Notes: generated by a model from the letters alone, not told the origin. A DNA stretch of 14,847 nt from Chloroflexota bacterium (GCA_005240105.1 SBAT01000461.1:1-14847), one strand, 5' to 3'; shown: positions 7,230-14,847, numbered from the stretch's first letter. Numbers and translations are program-made.

Positions 7230-7961
7230 ATGCTGGGACGGTTGCCTAAAATTGCCTTGACAGCAGTAATGCTGGCTCAAGTTTTCAGCTTGGCTTCCGT
7301 AGCTGCCGATAAGGTAAAGAATGCGCCCTTAGCTACCCGGGCTCCTGTCGAGACAAGTGATGACGTCGCCGCTGAAAAAGAATGGAACAAATGGCTGCTT
7401 ACGTTTGAAAACGTCACTAGAGAAATTTACAACCAGCGTTCAGCAATTATCAAAGCTCTTGAACTCAAACCAGGCATGGATGTGGCCGACATTGGTTCAG
7501 GCACCGGCTTCTATACATTGCTTATGGCGAAAGAAGTTGCACCCAATGGTGATATTTACGCTGTAGATATCAACAAGGCCTTCCTCAAGCACATAGAGCA
7601 AAAGGCTCGCGAGCAGGGCGTGAAACAAATGCACACTGTCTTGTGTACCAAAAAATCCGTGGGACTGCCAACCAACTCAATTGACTTAGCCTTTGTCTGT
7701 GACACATATCACTATTTGGAATACCCGAAAAGTACACTAATCTCCATCAACAAAGCCTTAAGAAAGAACGGCAAATTAGTGGTTGTTGATATTGATCGCC
7801 GCCCTGAGAAGAGTTCCGATTGGGTTATGAAAAATGTGCGCACAGGCAAAAAGGAATTTATTGCCGAAATAGAAGCAGCTGGTTTCAAGAAGGTCAAAGA
7901 AGCCGATTTCCTCAAGGAAAATTTCATGGCCACCTTCGTTAAAGCACCAGCAAAGAAATAG
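7230..7961 (+). CDS. Exported class I SAM-dependent methyltransferase
   Basis: The 243-residue protein starts with a likely Sec signal peptide (basic RLPK, hydrophobic IALTAVMLAQVFSLA, possible cleavage after SVA near residue 25). It then has a full class I methyltransferase fold. Motif I DIGSGTGFY is at residues 87-95 and binds S-adenosylmethionine. The acidic end of strand 2 is Asp113 (YAVDINKAF), the strand-4 segment LAFVCDTYHYLEYP is at 153-166, and GKLVVVDIDRRP at 181-192. This fits a recurring type of methyltransferase with an N-terminal export signal. Substrate is unknown. It follows the TPR gene by 1 nt and is the last gene of the + strand block, facing the molybdoenzyme gene with a 4-nt gap and no obvious terminator. 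Why a SAM-dependent enzyme would be exported is unclear, so the leader may instead act as a membrane anchor. Confidence 0.88.
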   Translation: MLGRLPKIALTAVMLAQVFSLASVAADKVKNAPLATRAPVETSDDVAAEKEWNKWLLTFENVTREIYNQRSAIIKALELKPGMDVADIGSGTGFYTLLMAKEVAPNGDIYAVDINKAFLKHIEQKAREQGVKQMHTVLCTKKSVGLPTNSIDLAFVCDTYHYLEYPKSTLISINKALRKNGKLVVVDIDRRPEKSSDWVMKNVRTGKKEFIAEIEAAGFKKVKEADFLKENFMATFVKAPAKK

Positions 7962-7965
7962 TCTT

Positions 7966-10155
7966 CTAAGCAATGATTTGAACAGGAGCACTCTTGAAGT
8001 TAGGTGTCCTTGAGCGTTTGTCGATGTTGGCTTTGATAAGCACATTGGCTTCCGGATAGAACATTGCCGCGACACCGTCTCTTATCTTACCGACGACTAC
8101 TTCAATGTTATTAAGTTCGCCGGCTTCGCCACGCACGGTTACACGTTGTCCATCTGCAATTTTCAGTCGTTGCGTATCCGATTCAGACATAAGAATGCAG
8201 AAGCGGTGAGGCATGCCGCGATAAATGTCGTATTCGTCATAGACGACAGTATTGAATTGCCCTTCGGATCTAAGCGTTATCAAACGAAACTCATCGGCCG
8301 CTTTAACTGCAGGCAATGGTGTTGCGTGCATGATTGCCCGTCCTGTCACCGTATTGAATTGCGGCGTGTGGAAGACTCGTCCGGCTACCGTAAATTCCTT
8401 TTTCGTTTCATCAATCGTGGCAATTTCCTGCCAGCCAGGCACAACTTCGGAAATCACTTTGCGAATTTCAGAATGGGACATCATGCGAGACCAGTCAAAA
8501 GGACTTTGTCCCAAGACTTTGGTGGCGAGTTCACAGATGACGTGAGACTCGGCGCGCATCATGCCTTTTACATTGGGCTGTCCGCCATCAGACAGGCGTA
8601 CAAAATTGAACATGGACTCTTGTGTGGTAGACTGCGGCTCTTCGTCACGAGCCAGCACAGGCAAGATAAGAGTTGTCTGTCCACGTCCATAGAAATGTCC
8701 TGGGTTCAATTTAGTAGACAAGTAAACCGTAGTATCAACTTTCTGCATAGCTCTTGTTGCCCATGCCAAATCCGGATTAGAGCCCCAAAGATTTCCACCC
8801 AAACAGAACAACGTGGAGATTTCACCACGCTCTGCAGCTTCCAGCATGCTGTGCGTGTCATAGCCTGTTGCATCAGGCGCCTTCATGTTATAGACACGCT
8901 CAAGAGCCTGGCGCATGCCTTCTTGTAGCCCCGGCGCAAAGCCGACCGATCCCACACCTTGCACATTGGAATGTCCGCGCAATGGCAAAAGTCCGGCACC
9001 GGGTCTGCCCACATTGCCTGTGGCTAAAGCTACATTGCATAGAGCCAAAACATTGTCCACGCCCGACTCGTGGTGAGTAAGTCCCATCGCCCAGGCAAAC
9101 ATGGCTGACTTTGACTCGGCCAACATGGAAGCCGTTTGCTCAATAACAGATTTTTCCACACCGCTTCCGGTGACAATTTCTTGCCAGTCAACAGTACGCG
9201 CCTGTTGAAGCACCGCTTCTGATCCTTGTGTGTGCTCAGATAGGAACTCTTTATTTACATTACCTGTTTCATCAAGAGATTTGAGAACGCCCAAAAGGAA
9301 ATGCACATCTCCACCGGCATATGGTTGCACATACAAGGAAGCTATTTCAGAGCCAAAGAAGTAGGACTTTATTTGCGAAGGGACGTGAAACTTTTCCAGC
9401 CCTGTTTCAACTATCGGGTTGACGACAACTATTCTCCCGCCGCGCCTGCGCAAGTCAGCAAGCTGCGTCATGATGCGCGGATGGTTGGAAGCTGGGTTAG
9501 AGCCTATCACCATTACAAAATCCGCTTTGCTAATGTCCTCAAGCGTGACAGTGGCAGTGCCTGTTCCAAAAGCCATCTTCAATGCCACACCGGATGCCTG
9601 GTGGCAATAGAAAGAACAGTTCATTACATGGTTGGTGCCATAAGCCCGAGCAAATGACTGCAACAAGAAAGCAGCTTCATTAGATGATCTGCCGGAAGAA
9701 TAAAAGGCTGTCTTCTCCGGTTTGCTCTCCTTCAATGCCTGGGTCGCAATGGTCATTGCCGTGTCCCAATTAACCACCTTAAAATGTGTAGCACCTGGTT
9801 CAAGCAAAACAGGATAAATTAATCGCCCAGCGTCTTCTGCTTGCTTCGGTGTCAAATTTTCCAAATACTGCAGATCATGCTTATCGAAATAATCAACATC
9901 GATAGCCCCAATCATGTCCGCTGCTTGTGCCTGCAAACTCTTCTTGCACACTTCAGGAAAATGACCAGCTTCGTTGACCATTCCACCTAGTTGACCGCCC
10001 ATGCCCACCGCGCATGTCTTGCAGGCATTGCGCGAGGTCATACGTTTCCACAGCCGCCACGGTCCAACCTGCATGGCCTTTTCGATGCTATAGGCAATTG
10101 CTTGCCAGCCGCCGCCTGCTTTGATCTTACGCGGTGTTTTAACTATCTGAGACAT
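7966..10155 (-). CDS. FdhF/YdeP family molybdopterin oxidoreductase
   Basis: The 729-residue length and motifs fit the YdeP-type (TIGR01701) branch of the molybdopterin oxidoreductases, related to formate dehydrogenase alpha subunits but often of unknown substrate. The N-terminal segment has Cys45-x2-Cys48 and Cys70 (ACKTCAVGMGG, EVCKKS), the reduced cysteine set of this branch, rather than the classical four-cysteine Fe4S4 motif. Cys184 in NCSFYCHQASG aligns with the Sec/Cys position of formate dehydrogenase H. Cofactor-binding segments include FVMVIGSNPASNHPR (213-227) and GLLPLRGHSNVQG. The C-terminal ~110 residues are a molydopterin-binding domain (LRSEGQFNT, YRGMPHRFCILMS). No twin-arginine signal is seen, so it is probably cytoplasmic. 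E. coli YdeP is linked to acid resistance; the reaction here is unknown. Its ATG overlaps the stop of the upstream exported-protein gene by 1 nt (TAATG), indicating coupled translation. Confidence 0.93.
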   Translation of the reverse strand: MSQIVKTPRKIKAGGGWQAIAYSIEKAMQVGPWRLWKRMTSRNACKTCAVGMGGQLGGMVNEAGHFPEVCKKSLQAQAADMIGAIDVDYFDKHDLQYLENLTPKQAEDAGRLIYPVLLEPGATHFKVVNWDTAMTIATQALKESKPEKTAFYSSGRSSNEAAFLLQSFARAYGTNHVMNCSFYCHQASGVALKMAFGTGTATVTLEDISKADFVMVIGSNPASNHPRIMTQLADLRRRGGRIVVVNPIVETGLEKFHVPSQIKSYFFGSEIASLYVQPYAGGDVHFLLGVLKSLDETGNVNKEFLSEHTQGSEAVLQQARTVDWQEIVTGSGVEKSVIEQTASMLAESKSAMFAWAMGLTHHESGVDNVLALCNVALATGNVGRPGAGLLPLRGHSNVQGVGSVGFAPGLQEGMRQALERVYNMKAPDATGYDTHSMLEAAERGEISTLFCLGGNLWGSNPDLAWATRAMQKVDTTVYLSTKLNPGHFYGRGQTTLILPVLARDEEPQSTTQESMFNFVRLSDGGQPNVKGMMRAESHVICELATKVLGQSPFDWSRMMSHSEIRKVISEVVPGWQEIATIDETKKEFTVAGRVFHTPQFNTVTGRAIMHATPLPAVKAADEFRLITLRSEGQFNTVVYDEYDIYRGMPHRFCILMSESDTQRLKIADGQRVTVRGEAGELNNIEVVVGKIRDGVAAMFYPEANVLIKANIDKRSRTPNFKSAPVQIIA

Positions 10156-10790
10156 TAGCTTTTCTGGTTGGCAATGCGCCAGGCTTCTTTCTGCAGTTCT
10201 TTCAATTTTTTCAAGTCATCATAGATTGGCAGCAACTGCTTACCGATATCCAAATTTACATAGTCAGGACCTTTGGTAATCGGAATGAGGTTCTGGTAGT
10301 GCGCAGTTATGTCGTTGCTGAGGGCCTTCATTTGCTTCCATTTAGGAGCAAGCAAAGCTTTTTTGTCGGCTGGTATTTGAGTGGCGCCAATTTCAGCAGC
10401 CAGCATGGGCACAATTTGACTGAATTGCCACATGTACAAATTGACCCATTTTGCGCGTGGTGGCAGAAGTGGGCCAACATTTATCCCACCAATCGGCATA
10501 GCTGGTACCACGATAGGACCGATGACATCCGGCTCTGCAACAGTTACATATTGCTGGCGTTCGATTTCGTTGATCATGTCCGTAGTTACACGATGCAATT
10601 CATTGGTAGACTGGTGTATGGCGTGCAGAGCCGTACTGACAGTCAAAACAGAGCTGCTTACTTGCCCAGATAAGGCCGGCTTCGAACTGACCGTCGTTTG
10701 CGAACTGCTGCCCGAAACATCTTTGGCATCGGCCGCCAAATTTGGCTGAGCCAACAACAGAAATGCCAATAAAATACGAAACTTAGTCAT
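10155..10790 (-). CDS. Small exported protein of unknown function
   Basis: This 211-residue protein has a clear Sec signal peptide (MTKFR, hydrophobic ILLAFLLLAQ, likely cleavage around NLAAD, residue 20). The mature part begins with a Ser/Thr-rich stretch (about 24-55). It continues with predicted amphipathic helices, broken by a Pro/Gly/Val-rich segment (IGPIVVPAMPIGGINVGPLLPP) near residues 90-111. There is no cysteine, so it is not a lipoprotein or c-type haem protein. The second half (WVNLYMWQFSQIVPML, KWKQMKALSNDI, YDDLKKLKELQKEAW) could form a helical bundle. The ATG has AGAGG about 7 nt upstream. It precedes the YdeP-type gene with a 1 nt overlap, so the two are probably made together, although one is exported and the other appears cytoplasmic. 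I do not recognise the family. Confidence 0.85.
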   Translation of the reverse strand: MTKFRILLAFLLLAQPNLAADAKDVSGSSSQTTVSSKPALSGQVSSSVLTVSTALHAIHQSTNELHRVTTDMINEIERQQYVTVAEPDVIGPIVVPAMPIGGINVGPLLPPRAKWVNLYMWQFSQIVPMLAAEIGATQIPADKKALLAPKWKQMKALSNDITAHYQNLIPITKGPDYVNLDIGKQLLPIYDDLKKLKELQKEAWRIANQKS

Positions 10791-10826
10791 GCCGTACCTC
10801 TAGGGTGAACTGCGTAGGGAGTGTTC

Positions 10827-10835
10827 ATTATGCCA
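10827..10835 (-). promoter_or_regulatory. Possible extended -10 promoter for the exported protein / YdeP pair
   Basis: Read on the - strand, TGGCATAAT has an extended -10 (TGn) followed by five of six TATAAT bases, about 37 nt upstream of the ATG at 10790. No good -35 box is present at 16-18 nt, which extended -10 promoters can tolerate. The rest of the 161-nt divergent gap (10791-10951) holds no convincing promoter for the rightward AIM24 gene; TATTAA at 10910-10915 is a weak candidate. Confidence 0.35.
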
Positions 10836-10951
10836 TATTGCAGTTTTCAGGCTGACTTACTTTCCAAGTGAAAAATATGTCTTTGATCTGGGCACTAATT
10901 ACTAAGGGCTATTAAATTCAGCAGACCGTTTCCAAGGGGCGCTTTGTTTTT

Positions 10952-11635
10952 ATGGACTATGAAATCCTATATCCAGGTTTAAATGCCATGCTCAAAGTGC
11001 GGGTAAAACCTGGAGATACCATACGCGCCGAGGCTGGAGCCATGGTAGCCAAAAGCAAGGAAATCAAACTAGATGGCGCTCTCGTCGGTGGAATATTTAG
11101 ATCCCTAAGGCGTACATTGTTCGGCCGTGAACCACTTTTCTTTCAGCACTTTACGGCTATTGGGCAAGTCGGCGAAGTCCTAATTGCACCAGGTGTCCCA
11201 GGCGACATCCAAATGCTGGATATGCTAGATGGTCAGGATTATTTCCTGCAGGCCGGCGCTTTCCTTGCTTCCTGCGGAGACATAACAATTGACACCGCCC
11301 TGCAGCATCTCTCACAAGGACTCTTTTCCGGAGAAGGCGTCTTTGTCCTTCATGCGACAGGACTTGGCACACTGGCAGTCAGTGCTTTTGGCGCAGTTTA
11401 CCAAATAACAGTACCGGTAGGTTCCCAGTTTACGGTTGGATGCGGACACCTGGTTGCCTGGTCAGGTGATACCACTTATAGCATTCGTAAAGCATCTCAA
11501 GGCTGGATATCGAGCCTCATGAGCGGTGAAACATTTGTCTGCGACTTCGAAGGGCCAGGCACTGTCTGGCTGCAAACAAGAAGTCCGGAAGCATTTGGCG
11601 CCTGGATCCGTGAATTTGTCCCGCGCAGAGGCTAA
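10952..11635 (+). CDS. AIM24 / TIGR00266 family protein
   Basis: The 227-residue length and whole pattern match the TIGR00266 (AIM24) family of all-beta proteins: EAGAMV (27-32), the glycine/basic segment GGIFRSLRRTLFGREPLFF (46-64), APGVPGDIQML (79-89), AGAFLAS (101-107), LFSGEGVFVLHATGLGTL (124-141), GHLVAW (165-170), and a terminal GPGTVWLQTRS (201-211). The role of bacterial members is not established; the yeast homologue is a mitochondrial inner-membrane protein. No signal peptide or membrane segment is seen. The M48 protease gene begins 1 nt after the stop and its AGAGG lies in the last codons here, so the two genes form an operon and may act together at the membrane. Start choice: the ATG follows AAGGGG at a long spacing of about 13 nt, which is acceptable but not strong. 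Confidence 0.92.
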   Translation: MDYEILYPGLNAMLKVRVKPGDTIRAEAGAMVAKSKEIKLDGALVGGIFRSLRRTLFGREPLFFQHFTAIGQVGEVLIAPGVPGDIQMLDMLDGQDYFLQAGAFLASCGDITIDTALQHLSQGLFSGEGVFVLHATGLGTLAVSAFGAVYQITVPVGSQFTVGCGHLVAWSGDTTYSIRKASQGWISSLMSGETFVCDFEGPGTVWLQTRSPEAFGAWIREFVPRRG

Positions 11636-11636
11636 T

Positions 11637-13256
11637 ATGAAACACTATTCCGCCCGCCTCTATGCTAAAGACGCCGGACATGGCAAACAAGTCACTGTAA
11701 CTGTGACTAACCATATTCTCATCGTGCAAAACAATTCCACTCCGACAGAGATTGAATTAGCCAACCTGGAGGTCAAGCTGGGTGGTTTTTCTCATGACCG
11801 CATCATCATGGTCAACAAGTTGACCGGTGAAAGTATAGTAACGAAAGATCAGGCGATTCTAGATGATCTAACACGGGCAAATATTCCAGTCGACTTTCTC
11901 CAACAAGCAAAAACAGTAAAGTTCGGCATGAAAACAAAACCAGGACAACGCCTGGCTTCCTGGGGTTTAGCCGGCGCCGGAATGTTAGTTATTGCGGCAA
12001 TTGGCTACGCAATTCTTGATCCTGTTACCTTTTACATTGCCAGCCATATGCCTTCTTCAATTGAAAAGGAAATGGGCAATTCCGTCTTAGACAGTTATGC
12101 TAAAAGTCATGAATTGGAAAACACTTCCAGCAAAGCTCGCCGAGTGAAAACAATTGGCACCAAACTAGTGGAGAACCTGAAAGTAAGAAAGTATGACTTC
12201 AACTTTTATGTAGAACCAAGCAAAGAAATAAATGCCTTTGCTACACCGGGCGGCAATATTGTTGTTCTAACTGAACTTATTAAGAAAGCTAATGATGACG
12301 AACTTGCCTGTGTCTTAGCACATGAAATTGGTCACGTCATTGAGCGCCACAGTCTCAAATCTGCTCTTCGCAATGCCGGACTGATTACAACTCTGCAAGT
12401 CATTACGGCCAGAAGCTCCGAAGCCGCTGCCGATGCTCTGTCCGGTCTAATTCAAGTTGAAGGACTTAGATTTGATCGTGAACAAGAGAAGGAGGCTGAT
12501 CTGACAGGCGTTAAGCTCGCTTGGGAGAGTGGCTACAATCCTTCCGCACTTATCGACTTCATGCATAAGCTGGAAAAAGAATATCCTGAAACAAGCAACA
12601 CGTTATCTATTTTGTCTGATCACCCAATGCCGGCTGATCGAGCAGAATACATCGCTGATGAAGTCAAATTGCTTGAACGGCAAGCGGAAAGCGCAAACAA
12701 CGTACCACCACCGACAAAAGATCATCTCCGATCGATTCATGAATCTCGTCATGAATCTCCACCCCCAGGCGTACTCATAAATCTAGCCCGTATAGCTGAT
12801 GGAAATTACCACAACAAACAGTTCGAAAAAGCATCCTCAATTTATGGAAGGCTGCTCAAAGAAGCTGAATTAAATCCGGACCCGGACCTGAATGGCATTT
12901 TTGACAGCCTGCAAAACTACATCACAATCAAAAAAACACAAGAGCAGGAACCGGAAGTTACGGAATTACGGTCAAGACTGCACAACCTGGCCGGCAAAGT
13001 ATACTCAGCGTATGTACAGCAAACATTTCAAAGCAAGTGGATGCCACCAGAATCCATAACAAGCGTTGTAGTTTCATTCAAGGTACAGCCCAACGGTTCC
13101 ATTACTGGCTTACGAGTTAAACAGTCGGGCTCACCTGAGTGCGATCAGGCGGCATTAGCTACGGTGAAGCAGTGCTCACCATTGGCGAGACCACCCAAGA
13201 TTTTAGCTGCTCCCATAGCGATCGATTTCAAGTTCGACCAAAATGTAGAACATTAG
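11637..13256 (+). CDS. Membrane-anchored M48 family zinc metalloprotease with C-terminal TonB-like domain
   Basis: The 539-residue protein has four parts. Residues 1-90 are a beta-rich domain resembling the N-terminal domain of other M48 proteins (DUF7092-like; tentative). One transmembrane helix spans about 106-128 (LASWGLAGAGMLVIAAIGYA). The M48 peptidase covers about 160-385, with HEIGH at 229-233 (ligands His229, His233, catalytic Glu230) and the third zinc ligand Glu284 in EKEAD; DHPMPADRAEYI (near 330) is the usual segment near the end of the domain. A helical linker follows, and residues ~455-536 resemble a TonB C-terminal domain (VVVSFKVQPNGSITGLRVKQSG, DQAALATVK). ATG 11637 with AGAGG five nt upstream is preferred over an in-frame ATG at 11526, which would overlap the AIM24 gene by 110 bp. 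It likely acts on envelope proteins, with the C-terminal domain giving a contact or targeting function. Confidence 0.92.
   Translation: MKHYSARLYAKDAGHGKQVTVTVTNHILIVQNNSTPTEIELANLEVKLGGFSHDRIIMVNKLTGESIVTKDQAILDDLTRANIPVDFLQQAKTVKFGMKTKPGQRLASWGLAGAGMLVIAAIGYAILDPVTFYIASHMPSSIEKEMGNSVLDSYAKSHELENTSSKARRVKTIGTKLVENLKVRKYDFNFYVEPSKEINAFATPGGNIVVLTELIKKANDDELACVLAHEIGHVIERHSLKSALRNAGLITTLQVITARSSEAAADALSGLIQVEGLRFDREQEKEADLTGVKLAWESGYNPSALIDFMHKLEKEYPETSNTLSILSDHPMPADRAEYIADEVKLLERQAESANNVPPPTKDHLRSIHESRHESPPPGVLINLARIADGNYHNKQFEKASSIYGRLLKEAELNPDPDLNGIFDSLQNYITIKKTQEQEPEVTELRSRLHNLAGKVYSAYVQQTFQSKWMPPESITSVVVSFKVQPNGSITGLRVKQSGSPECDQAALATVKQCSPLARPPKILAAPIAIDFKFDQNVEH
12737..12760 (+). repeat. 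Tandem 12-bp duplication inside the M48 gene
   Basis: TCATGAATCTCG is followed directly by TCATGAATCTCC (11 of 12 identical). In frame it encodes HES-R-HES in the linker after the peptidase domain, just before a proline run, a place where small duplications are tolerated. Confidence 0.6.
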
Positions 13257-13277
13257 TAAGGCGAAGGCAAAGGTGGA

Positions 13278-13298
13278 GACGACACTAATTGTGTCGTC
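13278..13298. terminator. Candidate bidirectional terminator hairpin between convergent genes
   Basis: A perfect 8-bp stem (GACGACAC / GTGTCGTC) with a 5-nt loop TAATT lies in the 54-nt gap between the M48 gene and the permease gene, which converge here. Neither side has a clear T-run (GGAACC on +, CTCCACC on -), so this is not a classical intrinsic terminator; it may block read-through or protect 3' ends for both transcripts. Confidence 0.5.
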
Positions 13299-13310
13299 GG
13301 AACCGGAGCT

Positions 13311-14720
13311 TTAATGAGGAATTCCAAATAGGAAATAGATAAGACACATGACGCCAAGAACAAGTGCGCCAGGATGAAGCTCCTTAGCTCTTCCTGTCAG
13401 TATCTTTAGCGTCGGATACAACACAAGCCCGGCCGTTAGTCCGTTGGCTATATTGTAAGAAAATAGCATCATGGCAATAGTCATAAATGCCGGCACTGTT
13501 TCGGTTAAGTCATCCAAGTCTACATTGCGCACCGACGAGAGCATAAGAACACCTACAGCCATCAGTGCCGGGCAGTACGCATAACGCAAATGTTGAAGCG
13601 GTTCAATAATTGGCAGGAAAAACAATGACAGGGCAAACAAAAGCGCAATTACAAGAGCTGCAAGACCCGTGCGCGCGCCTTCCTTGATGCCGGCAGCAGA
13701 TTCTATATAAGCACCGGATGTCGACGAGCCCAGTAAAGCTGAAAAAATGCAGGATAAAGCATCCACCGTCATCGGTTTTTCAATCTCCGGGAAATTCCCC
13801 TTCTCATCAAGCATCTTGCCTGCTGAACCCACACCGACAAGTGTGCCCAGTGTGTCCAAAAATCCCATGAGGAACAATGTCAAAAGTATTGGTAGAAAGC
13901 TGAGCTTTAAAACACCGGCAATATCCAGCTTGAGAAAAATTGGGCTCAAGTCGTAGTCCTTCGCAATTGCCGAAAGAGATAAGACGCCCTTGTCCGGAAT
14001 ATAACCTTGCCCGCAAGCATAACCCAGCAAAGCGGTAACGACGATGCCAATTAAGATAGCTCCATGCACACGACGGCTGAGCAAGGTGGTCATAAGCAAG
14101 AATCCAAATATAGCCAATAGCACTTGCGGATCATGCAAGTTGCCAATTTTTAGTGGGGCATCCGGTGCTCTCAACAATCCGGTTGTAGCAACCGTCATAC
14201 TCCCGGAGGGCATTCCAGTGACAAAACTTGTGATAAGTCCTGTTTGGTACATGCCAACTAAAGTTAGGAACAAACCAATACCAACGGCAAAACTGGCCTT
14301 CATACTAGTGGAAATGGAATTAGCAAGCCATGATCTCAGTCCAACCAGAGACATGGCCAAAAACATCAATCCACCGACAAAGACAGCACCCAGTCGTAAT
14401 TGCCAGCCAATTCCAAGAGCTGCCATACCAAAGGCAATGAACGCATTTTCGCCCATGTAGGGAGCCACAGCAATTGGTCTATTGGCGTAAATGCCCATCA
14501 AGAAGCAGCCAAAAACTGCGGTTAGTATTGTTGCTACAGTGCTAGCGCCAACAGGAATTCCAGCAAAGCTGAGAATCGCTGGATTAACCACAATTATGTA
14601 AGCCATGGTCACGAAGGTTGTGACACCACCTAAAATTTCCGTCTGCACGTCGCTACCGCGTTCACTTATTTTAAAAAGGCGATCGAGGAAATTCTGTTGT
14701 GTTGCCTTTACTTCTGCCAT
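13311..14720 (-). CDS. NCS2 family purine permease (AzgA/PbuG type)
   Basis: This 469-residue polytopic inner-membrane protein belongs to the AzgA-like branch of NCS2 nucleobase transporters, which bring in adenine, guanine or hypoxanthine by proton symport. It has at least twelve hydrophobic segments. Conserved motifs are GGVTTFVTMAYIIVVNP (31-47), APYMGENAFIAFG (86-98), FLDTLGTLVGVG (287-298; the acidic/threonine motif of the family), and GSSTSGAYIESAAGI (331-345). The ATG has GAGAG about 8 nt upstream and overlaps the last codons of an upstream - strand gene by 13 nt, so it belongs to an operon that extends off the right edge. It could serve purine or pyrimidine salvage, or supply a nucleobase degradation route such as the ring-opening cluster at the other end of the window; that link is inferred from function only. 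Exact base specificity cannot be read from sequence. Confidence 0.94.
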   Translation of the reverse strand: MAEVKATQQNFLDRLFKISERGSDVQTEILGGVTTFVTMAYIIVVNPAILSFAGIPVGASTVATILTAVFGCFLMGIYANRPIAVAPYMGENAFIAFGMAALGIGWQLRLGAVFVGGLMFLAMSLVGLRSWLANSISTSMKASFAVGIGLFLTLVGMYQTGLITSFVTGMPSGSMTVATTGLLRAPDAPLKIGNLHDPQVLLAIFGFLLMTTLLSRRVHGAILIGIVVTALLGYACGQGYIPDKGVLSLSAIAKDYDLSPIFLKLDIAGVLKLSFLPILLTLFLMGFLDTLGTLVGVGSAGKMLDEKGNFPEIEKPMTVDALSCIFSALLGSSTSGAYIESAAGIKEGARTGLAALVIALLFALSLFFLPIIEPLQHLRYAYCPALMAVGVLMLSSVRNVDLDDLTETVPAFMTIAMMLFSYNIANGLTAGLVLYPTLKILTGRAKELHPGALVLGVMCLIYFLFGIPH

Positions 14721-14847
14721 TGCTTATCTCTCATGTAGGTGTTGACGTAGGCACCGTTTTTCTCACGGAAACGAACAGCTAAGTGCACCGATTCCAACAT
14801 GCGGGATACAGCACTTTCAATTGCCGGTGTTTTGTGCGTAGCGAAGA
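14708..14847 (-). CDS. C-terminal fragment of an unidentified gene upstream of the permease
   Basis: A - strand frame is open from the right edge to a TAA at 14710-14708, giving 45 residues that include PAIESAVSRMLESVHLAV and end in YMRDKQWQK. The end overlaps the permease start by 13 nt in another frame, which is typical of translationally coupled genes and argues that the fragment is coding. The helical, charged ending matches no family I can name. Being upstream in a permease operon, it may concern nucleobase metabolism, but this is a guess. Confidence 0.6.
   Translation of the reverse strand, partial: FATHKTPAIESAVSRMLESVHLAVRFREKNGAYVNTYMRDKQWQK

Noticed and set aside
8146..8928. A 260-codon open frame on the + strand opposite the molybdoenzyme gene
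   Set aside because: It is fully antisense to a gene with clear family motifs, its translation has no recognisable domain and is rich in Arg, Cys and His as shadow frames often are.
11526..11636. Upstream start for the M48 protease
   Set aside because: It would overlap the conserved C-terminus of the AIM24 gene by 110 bp and has a weaker start context than ATG 11637, which has AGAGG at 5 nt.
14044..14460. A 138-codon + strand frame within the permease gene
   Set aside because: It is antisense to membrane segments of the permease; no recognisable product.
1..14847. tRNA, rRNA, CRISPR array, transposase or phage genes
   Set aside because: No cloverleaf, spaced repeats, inverted terminal repeats or mobile-element protein motifs were seen on either strand.

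Overview
The window is about 14.8 kb of bacterial chromosome at roughly 45-50% GC by eye. It is densely packed with genes and shows no RNA gene, insertion sequence, phage gene or CRISPR array. Several proteins have Sec-type signal peptides and one carries a TonB C-terminal-type domain, which points to a cell with a Gram-negative-type envelope. The mix of large unknown low-complexity proteins, TPR proteins, AIM24, M48 and exported methyltransferases reminds me of non-photosynthetic relatives of Cyanobacteria (Vampirovibrionia/Melainabacteria, for example Obscuribacterales). That is an impression from style, not a phylogenetic result.

Block 1 (left edge to 7961, all + strand) looks like one long transcription unit. 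It opens with the 3' part of a large uncharacterised protein. Four tightly linked metabolic genes follow: a ketopantoate-reductase-like NAD(P)H oxidoreductase, an AllA-type ureidoglycolate lyase, a ring-opening amidohydrolase of the barbiturase / cyanuric acid hydrolase family, and an 860-residue fusion of an alpha/beta hydrolase with a complete ThDP-dependent enzyme. The spacings are 3 nt, a 32 bp overlap, 20 nt and 10 nt. A TPR protein and an exported SAM-dependent methyltransferase end the unit. The four enzymes parallel the allantoin-to-glycerate route by type (ring opening, ureido-acid lyase, ThDP carboligase/decarboxylase, Rossmann reductase), but each is from a different family or subfamily than the classical enzyme. 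This is the best candidate for an undescribed catabolic pathway for a cyclic imide or ureide.

Block 2 (7966-10790, - strand) holds a YdeP/FdhF-type molybdopterin oxidoreductase and, upstream and overlapping by 1 nt, a small exported protein of unknown function. A possible extended -10 promoter precedes the pair. Block 3 (10952-13256, + strand) is a two-gene unit: an AIM24/TIGR00266 protein and, 1 nt later, a membrane-anchored M48 metalloprotease with a C-terminal TonB-like domain. A perfect 8-bp hairpin lies in the convergent gap after it. Block 4 (13311 to right edge, - strand) is an NCS2 purine permease (AzgA/PbuG type), overlapped at its start by the end of an unidentified gene that runs off the window. 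The permease might feed a nucleobase pathway such as that of block 1, but it is separate from it and the link is only inferred.
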